Origin: Alphaproteobacteria bacterium
GTDB lineage: Bacteria; Pseudomonadota; Alphaproteobacteria; Rhizobiales; Xanthobacteraceae
DNA: 64,000 nt
Direction of reading: 5' to 3'
Assembly: GCA_037200445.1 (NCBI GenBank)
Contig: JBBCGH010000001.1
Coordinates: 5,220,001-5,284,000 of the forward strand
Program-made: the position numbers and the translations under genes
Shown: one piece after another, positions 1 to 13,044 of the stretch
Position numbering within the stretch: position 1 is the stretch's first letter
Layout of the letters: each line of letters opens with the position of its first letter
The notes under the pieces: generated by a model
The model's input: only the letters and a program-made list of their open reading frames with translations
Told to the model about the DNA's origin: nothing
The model's database searches: none

Positions 1-1262
<1,262 letters not shown>

Positions 1263-1490
1263 TGGACTGAGATTTTGATCTGGCGATCACACGTTTTGCG
1301 CGTCACGACGCTTGCGCGCCGCAACATTCACATTGACGAGGTCCAACATGTATCGCCCTCCGTGATCGCTCACAAAAGACGACATGGTGTTGTTCCTAGA
1401 AACGTGTACCGCCGAAGTCTCGTCCGGCCGCCCCTTTCTCACGAAGAAGGCAAGCCCTCTCCGATCGAGGAAGCGGCCCGCAAGGACTCC

Positions 1491-1530
1491 GCCGTCCACG
1501 TTTCTCTTTCTTCCGATTCACTTGTCAAAC
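1491..1530 (-). promoter_or_regulatory. Conserved rRNA leader element with antiterminator-like core
   Basis: On the minus strand this part of the 16S precursor leader reads TTTGACAAGTGAATCGG followed by an A/G-rich stretch (AAGAAAGAGAAACGTGG). Similar leaders occur upstream of 16S genes in Bradyrhizobium and relatives, where they are thought to act in antitermination or precursor processing. The match is from memory of the family and the boxA-like role is inferred. Confidence 0.45.
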
Positions 1531-1686
1531 AGCCCGGAGATCGTGGCGATCCCCCTCCCCGGTGAACCGGAGAGCCGCCGAAACTCATGGTCGCCGACCG
1601 AAATCGGCGATGTGTCACACCATTGGTGAGGAGCTTCGCAGGCGCGTCATCGCGCCGATAGCGGACGGCGCGCCGTTGTGAGGAGG

Positions 1687-1716
1687 GTTATATGGGCCAG
1701 TGCCAACCCTTGTCAA
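1687..1716 (-). promoter_or_regulatory. rRNA operon promoter (sigma-70 type)
   Basis: The minus strand shows a perfect -35 hexamer TTGACA (1711-1716), an 18-base spacer and a -10 hexamer TATAAC (1687-1692). It points at the 16S gene, leaving a leader of about 420 nt, a normal length for an rrn precursor. It is among the clearest housekeeping promoters in the window. Confidence 0.8.
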
Positions 1717-1719
1717 CAC

Positions 1720-2016
1720 CGAAAGCCGCGAAATTCGACGTAACTCCGCCCCTGTGGACGGGCAGCTCTCCGGCCCGATCTGCGCCGCCTCCTGCGCAGA
1801 CCCACGCCGCACTGGTGCCACATTCCTCCCGCGTTGTTCCTTCCGGGGAAAGGCCTGTGGTCACAGTTCGAATCACGTAACGCTGTGGACAAGCATCCTG
1901 GCGCTTCCGGGAACGGCGCGCCATCGTGTGACGCGTTGTGTCGAGCAGGCGTTGGGCACTTGGGAGGGGACCGCGACGCAACCGCGTCACGGTAAGCGGT
2001 TTAGGGGACAGGGCGC
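1720..2016. other. Intergenic stretch between rrn promoter and M23 peptidase gene
   Basis: No convincing gene was seen. The stretch must hold the promoter of the rightward M23 peptidase gene, but no clear -35/-10 pair was recognised. A small palindrome (CTGTGGTCACAG, 1855-1866) is present. Short open frames here overlap each other on both strands and show no family resemblance. Confidence 0.5.
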
Positions 2017-4032
2017 TTGGATCAGGGCAGACGGCGCGATCCAAATCGTTTGCGACCAGCCGCTGAGCCGATCGATTTCGGCAACGATCCCCCATTGCTG
2101 ATGGACGGCGCGACCGCCGGACTGATCGACCGCCGCCGCGTTTCCGTCCAGTGGTTCTCCGGCACGATTCTCACCGGCCTGTGCGGAGCCGCGCTGATGG
2201 GCGGCGCGGTGTTCATCGCGCTCGACGGCGAGGCGAATTTCGCCGCCCTCCCGGAGCGGTTCGAGTCGGTCCTGCGCGGCACGCTCACCGGCGAGCGCGC
2301 CGCCGCCATCATGCGCAAGAGCGACAAGCTTCCGCCCTCCGGCGACGCGAACGCGGCGCGGCAGGTGATCCGCGTCTCGACGAATGTGCGTGCCGGCGAC
2401 CGCGAGATGGTGCGCGTGCGCCCCTATGTGCGCGTTGCCTCGAACCTGTCGCTCACGTTGTCCGAACTCTCCGCGAATGTGCCGAAGTTCAATCCGGCGC
2501 GGCTCATGATGGACAACGGCCGCGGCAATGCGGTCGCGGCGGACGAGACGCCGGGCGCAAGCGCGGAGCCCGACGCCGAGGTCTCGTTCGTCACGCGCGA
2601 TCTTGCGAGCGTGCTGCCGAAGGTGAAGGTCGCAGCCGTCGTTCCGCTCGACGACGTGATCGCACGGGTGCGCGATGCCGCCGAATGGACCGGCACGGTC
2701 GCGCGGCCGATGACCGCGAGCCTAACCCCCACCATTCCGAGCAGCTCGCGTCTTGCCTACGCGCCTGACGGGATCGAGGCCGATCCGTATGCCGGTTTCG
2801 AGGCGCGCATCACGCCCGAAAACATCACGATGCTGCCGAAGAGCCCGAAGCAGAACGACGGGCCGAACGCCTGGAACGAGAAGCTCGTCGTCGTGAAGAA
2901 GGGCGAGTCGGCCTCGACGATCCTGCGCGACCAGGGCGCCTCGCCGGACGACATTCGCAACCTCACCGCGGTGCTCGGCCCGCGCGGCCGTGACGGAGGC
3001 CTGCGCGAAGGGCAGAAACTGCGCATCATGTTTGCCCCCGATGCCGGGCGCCTGCGCGTCGTGCGCGTGATCGTGATGGGCGATGCCGTCGAGGCCGTGG
3101 TCGCGCTCTCCGACACCGGCAAATACGTCGCGGTCGACGTGCAAAGCATGACAACCTCGACCGATGTTGCCGAGGCCGACGAGGACGACGAGAACGATAC
3201 GGCGGCGGTGCGCCTCTATCAGAGCATCTACGAGACTGCGCTGCGCAACCAGATTCCGCGGCCGGTGATCGACGATCTGGTGCGCATCTATTCGTATGAC
3301 GTCGACTTCCAGCGCAAGGCGCAGCCGGGCGATTCCTTCGAGGTTCTGTACTCTGGTGAAGAAGAACAGGGCGCCACCAACGACGTGCTGTTCGCAGCGC
3401 TCACCGTCGGCGGCGAAACCAAGAAATTCTATCGCTACCAGTCACCCGATGACGGCGTCGTCGATTACTACGACGAGAGCGGCAAGAGTGCGAAGAAGTT
3501 CCTGGTGCGCAAGCCGGTCGGCCTCGGCATCATGCGCTCCGGCTTCGGTTTTCGCCGCCATCCGATCCTCGGCTATTCCAAAATGCACACCGGCGTGGAC
3601 TGGGCCGCGCCCTACGGCACGCCGATCTTTGTTTCCGGCAACGGCACGGTCGACAAGGTCGGCTGGGAGGGCGGCTACGGCAAGTACATCCGGGTGAAGC
3701 ACTCGAACGGCTATGAGACCGCCTACGGCCACATGTCGGCCTTCGCACGCGGCATCGAGCCGGGCAAGCGGGTGCGCCAGGGCCAGGTGATCGGCTTCGT
3801 CGGCTCGACCGGCCTCTCGACCGGCGCGCATGTGCACTACGAGATCGTCGTGAACGGCCGCTTCGTCGACCCGATGCGCATCCGTCTGCCGCGCGGCCGC
3901 GTGCTCGAAGGCCCGATCCTCGCGGGCTTCGAGCGCGAGCGCGACCGCGTCGAAGGGATGATGCAGCGCAAGGCCGGCGTTGCAGGCTCGGCCAGCACGC
4001 CCGCCAAGGTGGCCGGCGTCGCCACCAACTGA
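2017..4032 (+). CDS. M23 family metallopeptidase (LytM-type), membrane-anchored
   Basis: Probable zinc endopeptidase acting on peptidoglycan cross-links, or a divisome-type activator, on the periplasmic side of the inner membrane. The 671-residue product has one N-terminal transmembrane segment (about residues 45-70), a long variable region, a LysM/OapA-like segment near 290-350, and a C-terminal M23 domain with RSGFGFRRHPILG, the zinc motif HTGVD (about 524-528), YGHMS and HVHYE (about 604-608). All expected zinc ligands are present. The TTG start at 2017 has a GGGGA-like ribosome site upstream; ATG at 2101 is the alternative. Its stop lies only 3 bases from the convergent clpB stop. The exact cellular role cannot be told from the sequence. 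Confidence 0.9.
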   Translation: MDQGRRRDPNRLRPAAEPIDFGNDPPLLMDGATAGLIDRRRVSVQWFSGTILTGLCGAALMGGAVFIALDGEANFAALPERFESVLRGTLTGERAAAIMRKSDKLPPSGDANAARQVIRVSTNVRAGDREMVRVRPYVRVASNLSLTLSELSANVPKFNPARLMMDNGRGNAVAADETPGASAEPDAEVSFVTRDLASVLPKVKVAAVVPLDDVIARVRDAAEWTGTVARPMTASLTPTIPSSSRLAYAPDGIEADPYAGFEARITPENITMLPKSPKQNDGPNAWNEKLVVVKKGESASTILRDQGASPDDIRNLTAVLGPRGRDGGLREGQKLRIMFAPDAGRLRVVRVIVMGDAVEAVVALSDTGKYVAVDVQSMTTSTDVAEADEDDENDTAAVRLYQSIYETALRNQIPRPVIDDLVRIYSYDVDFQRKAQPGDSFEVLYSGEEEQGATNDVLFAALTVGGETKKFYRYQSPDDGVVDYYDESGKSAKKFLVRKPVGLGIMRSGFGFRRHPILGYSKMHTGVDWAAPYGTPIFVSGNGTVDKVGWEGGYGKYIRVKHSNGYETAYGHMSAFARGIEPGKRVRQGQVIGFVGSTGLSTGAHVHYEIVVNGRFVDPMRIRLPRGRVLEGPILAGFERERDRVEGMMQRKAGVAGSASTPAKVAGVATN

Positions 4033-4035
4033 GCC

Positions 4036-6642
<2,607 letters not shown>

Positions 6643-6850
6643 TCGTTACTCCCTCGGCCTGTTCCAGCCGCCCTAAACGGCGCGCACCGGACCATCGTCA
6701 TTGGGCTCCCTGTTGCATCAATGATTTGCGTCAAGGATCGTTGCCGGGCCCCGTGAGGCGCCCGGCAAGGCAGATATGGGAACCATCACGGCGGCGTGAA
6801 AGGGGTGCCGCCGCGATGCTGGCCCGGATTTCCGGCCGGACCGACCACCC
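6643..6850. other. Upstream region of clpB / downstream of unknown membrane gene
   Basis: About 200 bases without a gene. They hold the presumed clpB promoter and a GC hairpin with arms GCCGGGC (6743-6749) and GCCCGGC (6760-6766). No T-tract follows on either strand, so a terminator role is unproven. Confidence 0.4.
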
Positions 6851-7312
6851 TCACGCCGGCTGCCGCTTGGCTCGCACGGCGCCTCGCTTGCGATCGAGCG
6901 GGCCGAACAGGTGGTCCGAAATCGCCCCGACGTAGACGCCGAAGAAGGTCTCGATGAAGCCGATATAAATCCTCAACTGCTCCGGACCGAAATGATTGAC
7001 CTGGAAGTAGGCCGCGAGGAACACCACCAGGATGCAGAGGATCAGGGCCGTCGGAAAAAGGATGACGACGGCCGCGAATGCCTGCCCGACACGCTCGCCC
7101 TCGGGCTGCTCCGTTTCGCTCGCCAGGATGTACTTCAATCCCGCCATGGCAATGACGCCGAGCACCGGCGTCGCCATCAGCACCGTCTGGAGCACGTCGC
7201 TCCCGAACAGGGGCCCCATCAGGCCGAGCGCGAACAGGCCGAAGGCAAAAACCACGAAGTGCCCGACGAGCGTGATGAGCGCGACGGTCGTCCGAACCCC
7301 CCGCTGGGTCAT
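6851..7312 (-). CDS. Small multi-spanning membrane protein of unknown function
   Basis: The 153-residue product begins MTQRGVRTTVALIT and has about four hydrophobic segments: near residues 8-30, 35-55, 75-97 and 115-135. The tail is basic. The ATG at 7312 overlaps the stop of the upstream gene by four bases (ATGA), so the two are almost certainly co-translated. This overlap decides the start; a longer reading to 7456 would run inside the upstream gene. No family was recognised. A role as membrane partner of the secreted upstream protein is inference from coupling alone. Confidence 0.75.
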   Translation of the reverse strand: MTQRGVRTTVALITLVGHFVVFAFGLFALGLMGPLFGSDVLQTVLMATPVLGVIAMAGLKYILASETEQPEGERVGQAFAAVVILFPTALILCILVVFLAAYFQVNHFGPEQLRIYIGFIETFFGVYVGAISDHLFGPLDRKRGAVRAKRQPA

Positions 7313-8565
7313 CGCGAAACCTCCTGCTTCCGGTCGCAAAGCATTTTCCCCTCCCGCTCGACCGCACACCAGCCGTTGCTGAGCGCAGTGAAGCCTTTGG
7401 CAATCGCCGCCGTCACGCTCGCCTCGGCGCTCTCTTCCAGATCCTTGGTGAACCACTCGTCGGACGGAATGCGCGCGGTACTCTGTTTGGCGATCTTCAG
7501 CCGCTCGACGGTGACCACCACCGTATATTCGTCCTTGCCGTTGTCGACATTCTCGTTCGGCTCGAGGGTGAGCTGGAAGCGGTCCCAGAAGCCGTCCTCA
7601 CGGCGCGTCACCCGCGAGGCAGCGTAGACTTTCATGCGATAGGCCGTGGTGTGCGGAGGGACTGACACGGTCTTGATCACCGGTTCGGCGATGCGCGATT
7701 CCCATTTTCGGTTCTTGTCATCGGTGCCGAGGATCTGCGGCAGCCCGGCATCCACGAAGCTGACGAACTTGTCGCGCGAGAAACTGCCGTCCGCGAAAAA
7801 CAGGTTGCGCTTCACCACGAAATAGCTCCGGTCCGCGCCACCGCACCCAGCCGCGCCGAGGTTCGCCGATTTGACGAGGCCGCTCGCCCGCAACGTCTTG
7901 ACCATGTAGAGCTCGGAGCCAATCGGCACGGCCATCCCGCGCGCGGGAACTTGCGGGGTCGCATCGGCGTTCTTCGGCGGGCTCAGCTCCTCCTTGATGA
8001 CCTGACGAAACGGGATCTCGACTCTCTTCGCGGGGTCGGCTCCGTACTCGCTCACTTTGAGATCGAGCAGTTCCTTCGGCAACTTTCGCTCGACTTCGGC
8101 CATCGTTGCGGGTGTGAATTCGACGCCGACCATCCCGTACATTGGCCCGCATTCGTGTTCGGCGAGCGTCAGGGCGGCTTCCGACCAGTCCCCCGTGATC
8201 GGACGCGAAAACATGACCGACTTGTCTGACGTGCTTGGCGTCTCCCATCGGATCGTGCCGCTCCTGGCGCTTTTCACGAAATTGATCCGCTGGCTCGGCG
8301 AGGTCACGATAACCAGGCTCAGCTTGCCGTCCTCGTAGTTGTCGCCGCGCACCGCGATTGGAGGCGTCTTGTCGCCCAGCAAGGGCTTGAGCCAGCCGCT
8401 CACCTCCCTGCCCTTCCAGGTGAGCTCGAGAATGTGCTTCGTATAAGGCGTGTAGTCCTCCAGCCCCGAGATCACGTAGACTTGGGGCGCCTGCGCGCCG
8501 GCAGGCACGGCGGCGAACGCAGAACAAATAGAGAGCAGTGTGACAATCGATCGAAGGACGTTCAT
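7309..8565 (-). CDS. Secreted protein of unknown function
   Basis: The 418-residue product starts MNVLRSIVTLLSICSAF with a clear Sec signal peptide, probably cleaved after AGAQA near residue 24. The mature protein is soluble, with charged and beta-prone stretches and a few cysteines (HECGPMYG, GAAGCGGADRSY, NGWCAVE, GKMLCD) that could form disulfides. A strong ribosome site (GGAGGAGA) sits at 8568-8577, just before the ATG at 8565, and fixes the start over an upstream ATG at 8598. It is the first gene of a two-gene unit with the membrane protein at 6851-7312. I do not recognise the family. Confidence 0.8.
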   Translation of the reverse strand: MNVLRSIVTLLSICSAFAAVPAGAQAPQVYVISGLEDYTPYTKHILELTWKGREVSGWLKPLLGDKTPPIAVRGDNYEDGKLSLVIVTSPSQRINFVKSARSGTIRWETPSTSDKSVMFSRPITGDWSEAALTLAEHECGPMYGMVGVEFTPATMAEVERKLPKELLDLKVSEYGADPAKRVEIPFRQVIKEELSPPKNADATPQVPARGMAVPIGSELYMVKTLRASGLVKSANLGAAGCGGADRSYFVVKRNLFFADGSFSRDKFVSFVDAGLPQILGTDDKNRKWESRIAEPVIKTVSVPPHTTAYRMKVYAASRVTRREDGFWDRFQLTLEPNENVDNGKDEYTVVVTVERLKIAKQSTARIPSDEWFTKDLEESAEASVTAAIAKGFTALSNGWCAVEREGKMLCDRKQEVSR

Positions 8566-8697
8566 CGATCTCCTCCATTGCGTGCCCACGAGGCACATCT
8601 ACGCAATGTCAGCCAGAAGGAGTGAACGGTTCAGATTGCAGCGGCACGCCGTGGTCCGCAAGGCGCGAATCCATCCTTTCGCGCGCACGGCTAATCG

Positions 8698-9456
8698 ATG
8701 ATTGCGAAGCTGTCGGCAATCTATCGCTACCCGGTGAAGGGGCTGAGCCCGGAAAAGCTCGACCGGGCGCACCTGACGGCAGGGGCCTATTTCCCGGGCG
8801 ACAGGCTATTCGCAATCGAGAACGGCCCCTCCGGCTTCGACGCAGCCGCGCCGGTGCACCAGCCGAAGACCAAGTACCTGATGCTGATGCGCGACGAGCG
8901 CCTCGCAACGTTGCGCACCCGCTACGAGGACGCGACCGGCACGATCTCCATCGAGCATGAAGGCCGCTGTGCGGTGCACGCCGATCTCGCCGCCAAGGAG
9001 GGGCGCCTCGCGGTCGAGGCCTTCTTCCGCCGCTTCATGCCGCACGATTTGCGCGGGCCGCCCAAGATGCTCGCGGCACCTGAGGGATACCGTTTCACGG
9101 ACTCGCGCAGTGGCTTTGTATCCCTCATCAACCTCGCATCGGTCGCGGAGCTTGAAACCCTCATCGGCGTGCCGGTGAATCCGCTGCGCTTCCGCGCGAA
9201 CCTCTATGTGCGTGGCTGGACCGCCTGGAGCGAGTTCAACCTGGTGGACCGTGAATTCACCGTCGGTCCGGTCCGCCTGAAGGGCCTCAAGCGCATCACG
9301 CGCTGTGCGGCGATCAACGTCGATCCCGATACCGGCGTCCGCGACCTGACGATCCCCACGACGCTGATGCAGAACTTCGATCACATGGATTGCGGAATCT
9401 ACGCGCGGGTGATCGAGGGCGGCGACATCGCGGCAGGCGACAGCATCAGTCTGTAA
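8698..9456 (+). CDS. MOSC domain-containing protein
   Basis: The 252-residue protein has an N-terminal MOSC beta-barrel domain (LSAIYRYPVKGLSPE at the start) and a C-terminal MOSC core with a conserved Cys in KRITRCAAINVDPDTG near residue 200. MOSC proteins bind or transfer sulfur at molybdenum cofactor enzymes; stand-alone forms include YcbX/YiiM-type factors that help reduce N-hydroxylated compounds. The length suits the bacterial MOSC_N plus MOSC type without a ferredoxin domain. The gene is divergent from the unknown secreted protein and its end overlaps the end of the convergent MFS gene by 11 bases. Substrate unknown. Confidence 0.88.
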   Translation: MIAKLSAIYRYPVKGLSPEKLDRAHLTAGAYFPGDRLFAIENGPSGFDAAAPVHQPKTKYLMLMRDERLATLRTRYEDATGTISIEHEGRCAVHADLAAKEGRLAVEAFFRRFMPHDLRGPPKMLAAPEGYRFTDSRSGFVSLINLASVAELETLIGVPVNPLRFRANLYVRGWTAWSEFNLVDREFTVGPVRLKGLKRITRCAAINVDPDTGVRDLTIPTTLMQNFDHMDCGIYARVIEGGDIAAGDSISL

Positions 9457-10886
9457 AAGCCAGCGGCCGTGCCACCTCTTCGAGCGGCCTTCGCTCGGCC
9501 GCCACACCCCAGCGCCACATCACGCCGGCGGCCAGCACCATCAGCAACGCACCGAGCAGGTAGCCGCCGAACAGGCTCGCGCGCGAGCCGGTATCGATCA
9601 GCGCGCCGAACAAGATCGGGCCGACGATCCCGCCGACCGCGGTGCCGATAGCGTAGAACACCGCGATCGCGAGCGCGCGAATTTCCAGCGGGAAGGTTTC
9701 GCTCACGGTGAGATACGCCGAGCTCGCGGGCCGCCGAGGCGAAGAAGAAGATCACGCTCCAGGCGAAGGTCTGTTCGCGGGCGCTCAGCATTCCCTGCGC
9801 GAACAGCCAGCCGGTGAGCGCGAGCAGCAATCCGGACATTGCATACGTGAAGGCGATCATCGGGCGGCGGCCGAGCGTGTCGAAGAACCGTCCGAGCAGG
9901 ATCGGCCCCAGCACATTGCCGGCCGCGAACGGCAGGATGTACCAGCCGACGTGTTCGCTCTGGATCCCGTAGAACGTGGTCAGCACCAGCGCGTAGGTGA
10001 AGAAGATCGCGTTGTAGAAGAACGCCTGCGCGGCCATCAGCGCGAGTGCGACCAGCGTGCGGGTCCGGTGGACATGGATGAGCGTGTGCGCCACGTCGGC
10101 GAGCGGCGTGTGGGTGCGCGTTTGCAGCCGCACTTTCGGCAGCGCGGCGTCAGGGATGATATGCCCCGCGGCGCGCACGCGCGTCTCGATCTCAGCGATG
10201 ATCTTCTCCGCTTCGTCGGCCCGGCCATGCGTCATCAGCCAGCGCGGGCTTTCCGGCAGCCACAGCCGCATGAAGAACACGATGAGGGCGAGGGCCGCGC
10301 CGATCAGGAATGCGGCACGCCAGCCGTGTTCGGGATCGAGTACGGCCGGATCGAGCAGCATGATCGCCGCAAGCGCGCCGAGCGCGGCGCCGATCCAGAA
10401 CGAGCCGTTGATGCACAGATCGGTCCAGCCGCGCACACGCGCCGGCACCAGCTCCTGGATGGTGGAATTGATCGCCGCATATTCGCCGCCGATCCCGGCA
10501 CCGGTGATGAAGCGGAAGATCAGGAAGCTCGTGAGATTCCACGAGAAGGCCGTCGCGGCGGTTGCCAGGAGGTAAACCGTGAGCGTGATGAAGAAGAGCT
10601 TCTTGCGCCCGAGCCGGTCGGTGAGCCAGCCGAAGAGGATCGCGCCGAGCACCGCGCCCGCCAGATAGGCGCTGCCGGCGAGGCCCACATCCGCGTTGGA
10701 GAACCGCAGCACCGGGCTCGCCTTGAGCGCACCCGCGACCGTGCCGGCGAGCGTGACCTCGAGCCCGTCGAGGATCCAGGTGATGCCGAGCGCCACAACC
10801 ACCAGCGTGTGGAAGCGGCTCCAGGGCAGCCGGTCGAGCCGCGCCGGAATTTCGGTTTCGACGATGGTGCTGGAACTCGCGGACAT
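9446..10886 (-). CDS. MFS transporter, sugar/aromatic acid type (one +1 frameshift)
   Basis: Twelve-helix major facilitator beginning MSASSSTIVETEIPARLDRL. The signature WLTDRLGRKK follows helix 2, with GAGIGGEYAAINS in helix 4-5 and GRFFDTLGRRP at the mid-loop, typical of the sugar porter and aromatic acid/H+ symporter branch of the inner membrane. Reading breaks after FFFASAA near 9728-9730, where GGG should be GG. The other frame continues YLTVSETFPLEIRALAIAV to the stop at 9446, exactly as the family requires. Removing one base gives 479 residues. Uncorrected, the frame runs to 9399 with nonsense sequence. Divergent from the SDR gene. Substrate unknown. Confidence 0.85.
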
Positions 10887-11008
10887 GCGCCTACCAATGG
10901 TTCGGCCAGCGGATTCGTTGCGCGTCTGCGGCTGACAGAGTGACGCGATGCGACAAATTTGCGAGAAATCGCACCTCGCTGTCCAATTTTGCTTTGGTGA
11001 AGTGCCGC

Positions 11009-11746
11009 ATGAGCCTCCATCCCGACCTGAAGAACCGCGTCGCGCTGGTCACGGGCGCCTCGCGCGGGATCGGCGCCGCCATTGCAGCGACGCTTGCCGA
11101 GGCCGGTGCCGCCGTCGCCGTCAATTACCGGGAGCGTGCGGCTGAAGCTGACAAGGTTGCGGCGGCGATCCGGCAGCGCGGCGGGCGCGCCATCACGCTC
11201 GCGGCCGACGTGTCGCAGAGCGCCGTGGTCAATCGCATGGTCGAGCGCGTGACCACAGAACTCGGGCCAATCGACATCCTGATCAACAATGCTGGCATCG
11301 GCCTCAACCGCACCATCGACACCCTGACGGAGGCCGATTTCGACCTCACCATCGCGGTGAACCTGAAGTCTGCGTTCCTGTGCACGCAGGCGGTGTTGCC
11401 GGGCATGCGGGCGCGCAAGTGGGGCCGCATCGTCAACATCTCGTCCGGCGCCGCGCGCGGGCCGGGCGCGCTGGGCCTGCACTACAATGCTTCGAAAGCG
11501 GGATTGGAAGGGCTGACACGCGGCTACGCGGCGCGCGTCGTCAAGGACGGAGTCACGGTCAACGCCGTCGCACCGACGATGATCGAGACCGACATGATGC
11601 GCGGGCGCGAGGAGCTGGTGGCGCGCATTCCGCTCGGCCGCCTCGGTCGGTCCGACGAGGTGGCGCAAGCCGTGCTGATGGTGATCGGCAACGCGTTCAT
11701 GACCGGGCAGACGGTGCAGATCAACGGCGGCACGAATTTCATTTGA
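11009..11746 (+). CDS. SDR family oxidoreductase (FabG-like)
   Basis: Classical short-chain dehydrogenase/reductase using NAD(P)H on a carbonyl or hydroxyl substrate. The 245-residue reading shows the Rossmann motif TGASRGIG near residue 15, the NNAG motif, catalytic Ser in NISSGAA, and YNASK with catalytic Tyr and Lys. It ends with the common QTVQINGGTNFI tail. The ATG at 11009 starts MSLHPDLKNRVALVTGASRG, the usual distance before the nucleotide motif; an upstream ATG at 10940 would add 23 unconserved residues. It resembles 3-oxoacyl-ACP reductases but is not next to fatty acid synthesis genes, so the true substrate is open. A hairpin-rich spacer follows. Confidence 0.88.
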   Translation: MSLHPDLKNRVALVTGASRGIGAAIAATLAEAGAAVAVNYRERAAEADKVAAAIRQRGGRAITLAADVSQSAVVNRMVERVTTELGPIDILINNAGIGLNRTIDTLTEADFDLTIAVNLKSAFLCTQAVLPGMRARKWGRIVNISSGAARGPGALGLHYNASKAGLEGLTRGYAARVVKDGVTVNAVAPTMIETDMMRGREELVARIPLGRLGRSDEVAQAVLMVIGNAFMTGQTVQINGGTNFI

Positions 11747-11769
11747 GCGAGCCACACGCTCGGTGTGCT

Positions 11770-11979
11770 CCCCTCCCCCATAGCCCGTCGAAGACGGGCG
11801 TAAACGCCCTGATGCTGGGGAGGGGTTAGGGGTGGGGGTCGGAGTTGTTGGCTCCGCTATGCCACAAACTCCGACCCCCACCCCGCCGCGCTTCGCGCCA
11901 TATCCGATCCTTCGGATCGGCGTTCTTAGAATCAAGAACGGCGGCCGAAGGCCGCTTATGCCTCCCCGCAAGGGGGAGG
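11770..11979. repeat. Hairpin array: six consecutive stem-loops between convergent genes
   Basis: Six inverted repeats follow one another: GCCCGTC/GACGGGC (11783-11799) inside an outer CCCCTCCCC/GGGGAGGGG stem (11770-11825); a perfect 18-bp stem (11829-11846 with 11867-11884, loop 20); CCGATCC/GGATCGG (11904-11920); CGTTCTT/AAGAACG (11921-11940); GCGGCC/GGCCGC (11941-11955); and CCTCCCC/GGGGAGG (11961-11979). It lies between the SDR stop and the metA stop and could end transcription from both sides. The modular build suggests a mosaic intergenic repeat (REP/BIME-like). Confidence 0.75.
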
Positions 11980-12001
11980 GTAAAGGAGCCGCCTCGCGAC
12001 C

Positions 12002-12949
12002 CTACGCCGCGTCCTTGCCGGCCAGCGCCGGTGCCGCCCCGATCTTTGCCACCTCGAATGGCGTGGTCTGGTAAAGCTCATTGATCCAGTTGCCGAACAG
12101 CAGGTGTGCGTGGCTCCGCCAGCGGTTTTCCGGCTGGCGGGTCGGATCGTTCTTCGGAAAATAGTGGCCTGGCAGCGCTATCTCCTTGCCGGCCGCGATG
12201 TCGCGGAAATATTCGTCGGCGAGCGAACTCGAGTCGTACTCGATGTGATTGAACATATGCAGCGCGCGATGCGCCTGATCGTGCAGCAGGCAAAGTCCGG
12301 TCTCGTCCGATTCCATCAGGACCTGGAGCCCGCTCGCTGGCGGAATGTCCTCGCGGTGCACCTCGGTCCAGCGCGAGACAGGAACCGAGAAGTCGTCGGA
12401 AAAACCACGCAGATAGGGCGAGGCCGGCGCCAGGTTGCGATGGCGATAGACGCCGAACGCCTTCTCGGGAAGCGGATACTTCGGCATGCCGTGGAAATGA
12501 TGAATGGCTGCCTGCGCGCCCCAGCAGACGTTGAAGCTCGAATGCACGTTGGTGAGCGTCCAGTCGAACACCTCGCACAGTTCGTTCCAGTAGGTCACCT
12601 CCTCGAACGGCATGGTCTCGACCGGCGCGCCCGTCACGATGAAGCCGTCGAACTTCTCCGCGCGGATGTCGTCGAAGTCGCGATAGAAGGAAATGATGTG
12701 ATCGCTCGGGGTATTGCGCGCGACGTGATTGGTCATCTTGACCAGCGTCAACTCGACCTGCAGCGGCGTTACGCCGAGCAACCGGGCGAACTGGGTCTCG
12801 GTTCTGATCTTGTTCGGCATCAGGTTGAGCAGGCCGATGCGCATCGGGCGAATGTCCTGACGCACCGCGTCGGCTTCGCGCATCAGCATCACGCCTTCGG
12901 CTTCGAGGGTCGCCCGGGCAGGAAGCTCGTTCGGAATCTTGATCGGCAT
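12002..12949 (-). CDS. metA: Homoserine O-acyltransferase MetA (probably acetyl-CoA dependent)
   Basis: First committed enzyme of methionine synthesis: acylates the hydroxyl of L-homoserine in the cytoplasm. The 315 residues match the MetA/MetAS family. The catalytic Cys142 is in NVCWGAQAA and the partner His236 and Glu238 in FNHIEYD. Residue 111, which published work links to acyl donor choice (Glu for acetyl-CoA, Gly for succinyl-CoA), is Glu here ([10 protein letters not shown]), so O-acetylhomoserine is the likely product despite frequent 'succinyltransferase' labels. A SAM-II riboswitch and terminator lie directly upstream, so expression should fall when SAM is abundant. Confidence 0.96.
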   Translation of the reverse strand: MPIKIPNELPARATLEAEGVMLMREADAVRQDIRPMRIGLLNLMPNKIRTETQFARLLGVTPLQVELTLVKMTNHVARNTPSDHIISFYRDFDDIRAEKFDGFIVTGAPVETMPFEEVTYWNELCEVFDWTLTNVHSSFNVCWGAQAAIHHFHGMPKYPLPEKAFGVYRHRNLAPASPYLRGFSDDFSVPVSRWTEVHREDIPPASGLQVLMESDETGLCLLHDQAHRALHMFNHIEYDSSSLADEYFRDIAAGKEIALPGHYFPKNDPTRQPENRWRSHAHLLFGNWINELYQTTPFEVAKIGAAPALAGKDAA

Positions 12950-13002
12950 CGGTTCATCTCACGCTGCCGCGGCCGCCGGCGTCTCGGGCGCTCGCCAAAC
13001 AA

Positions 13003-13036
13003 AAACCCGGCGAGCCGATGTGCCAGCGCCGGGTTT
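13003..13036 (-). terminator. Riboswitch-linked intrinsic terminator before metA
   Basis: On the minus strand AAACCCGGCG (13027-13036) pairs perfectly with CGCCGGGTTT (13003-13012) across a 14-base loop and runs into TTTTTGTTTGG. It sits between the SAM-II aptamer and the metA start. Its left arm overlaps the right arm of a competing hairpin (GCCGGG at 13044-13049 with CCCGGC at 13028-13033), so the two structures exclude each other. Confidence 0.8.
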
Positions 13037-13044
13037 CTAACACC

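Noticed and set aside
1740-1900. Possible replication origin near DnaA-box-like TGTGGACAA
   Set aside because: Only one site with a mismatch to the consensus, no cluster, no AT-rich stretch, and no dnaA or hemE nearby.
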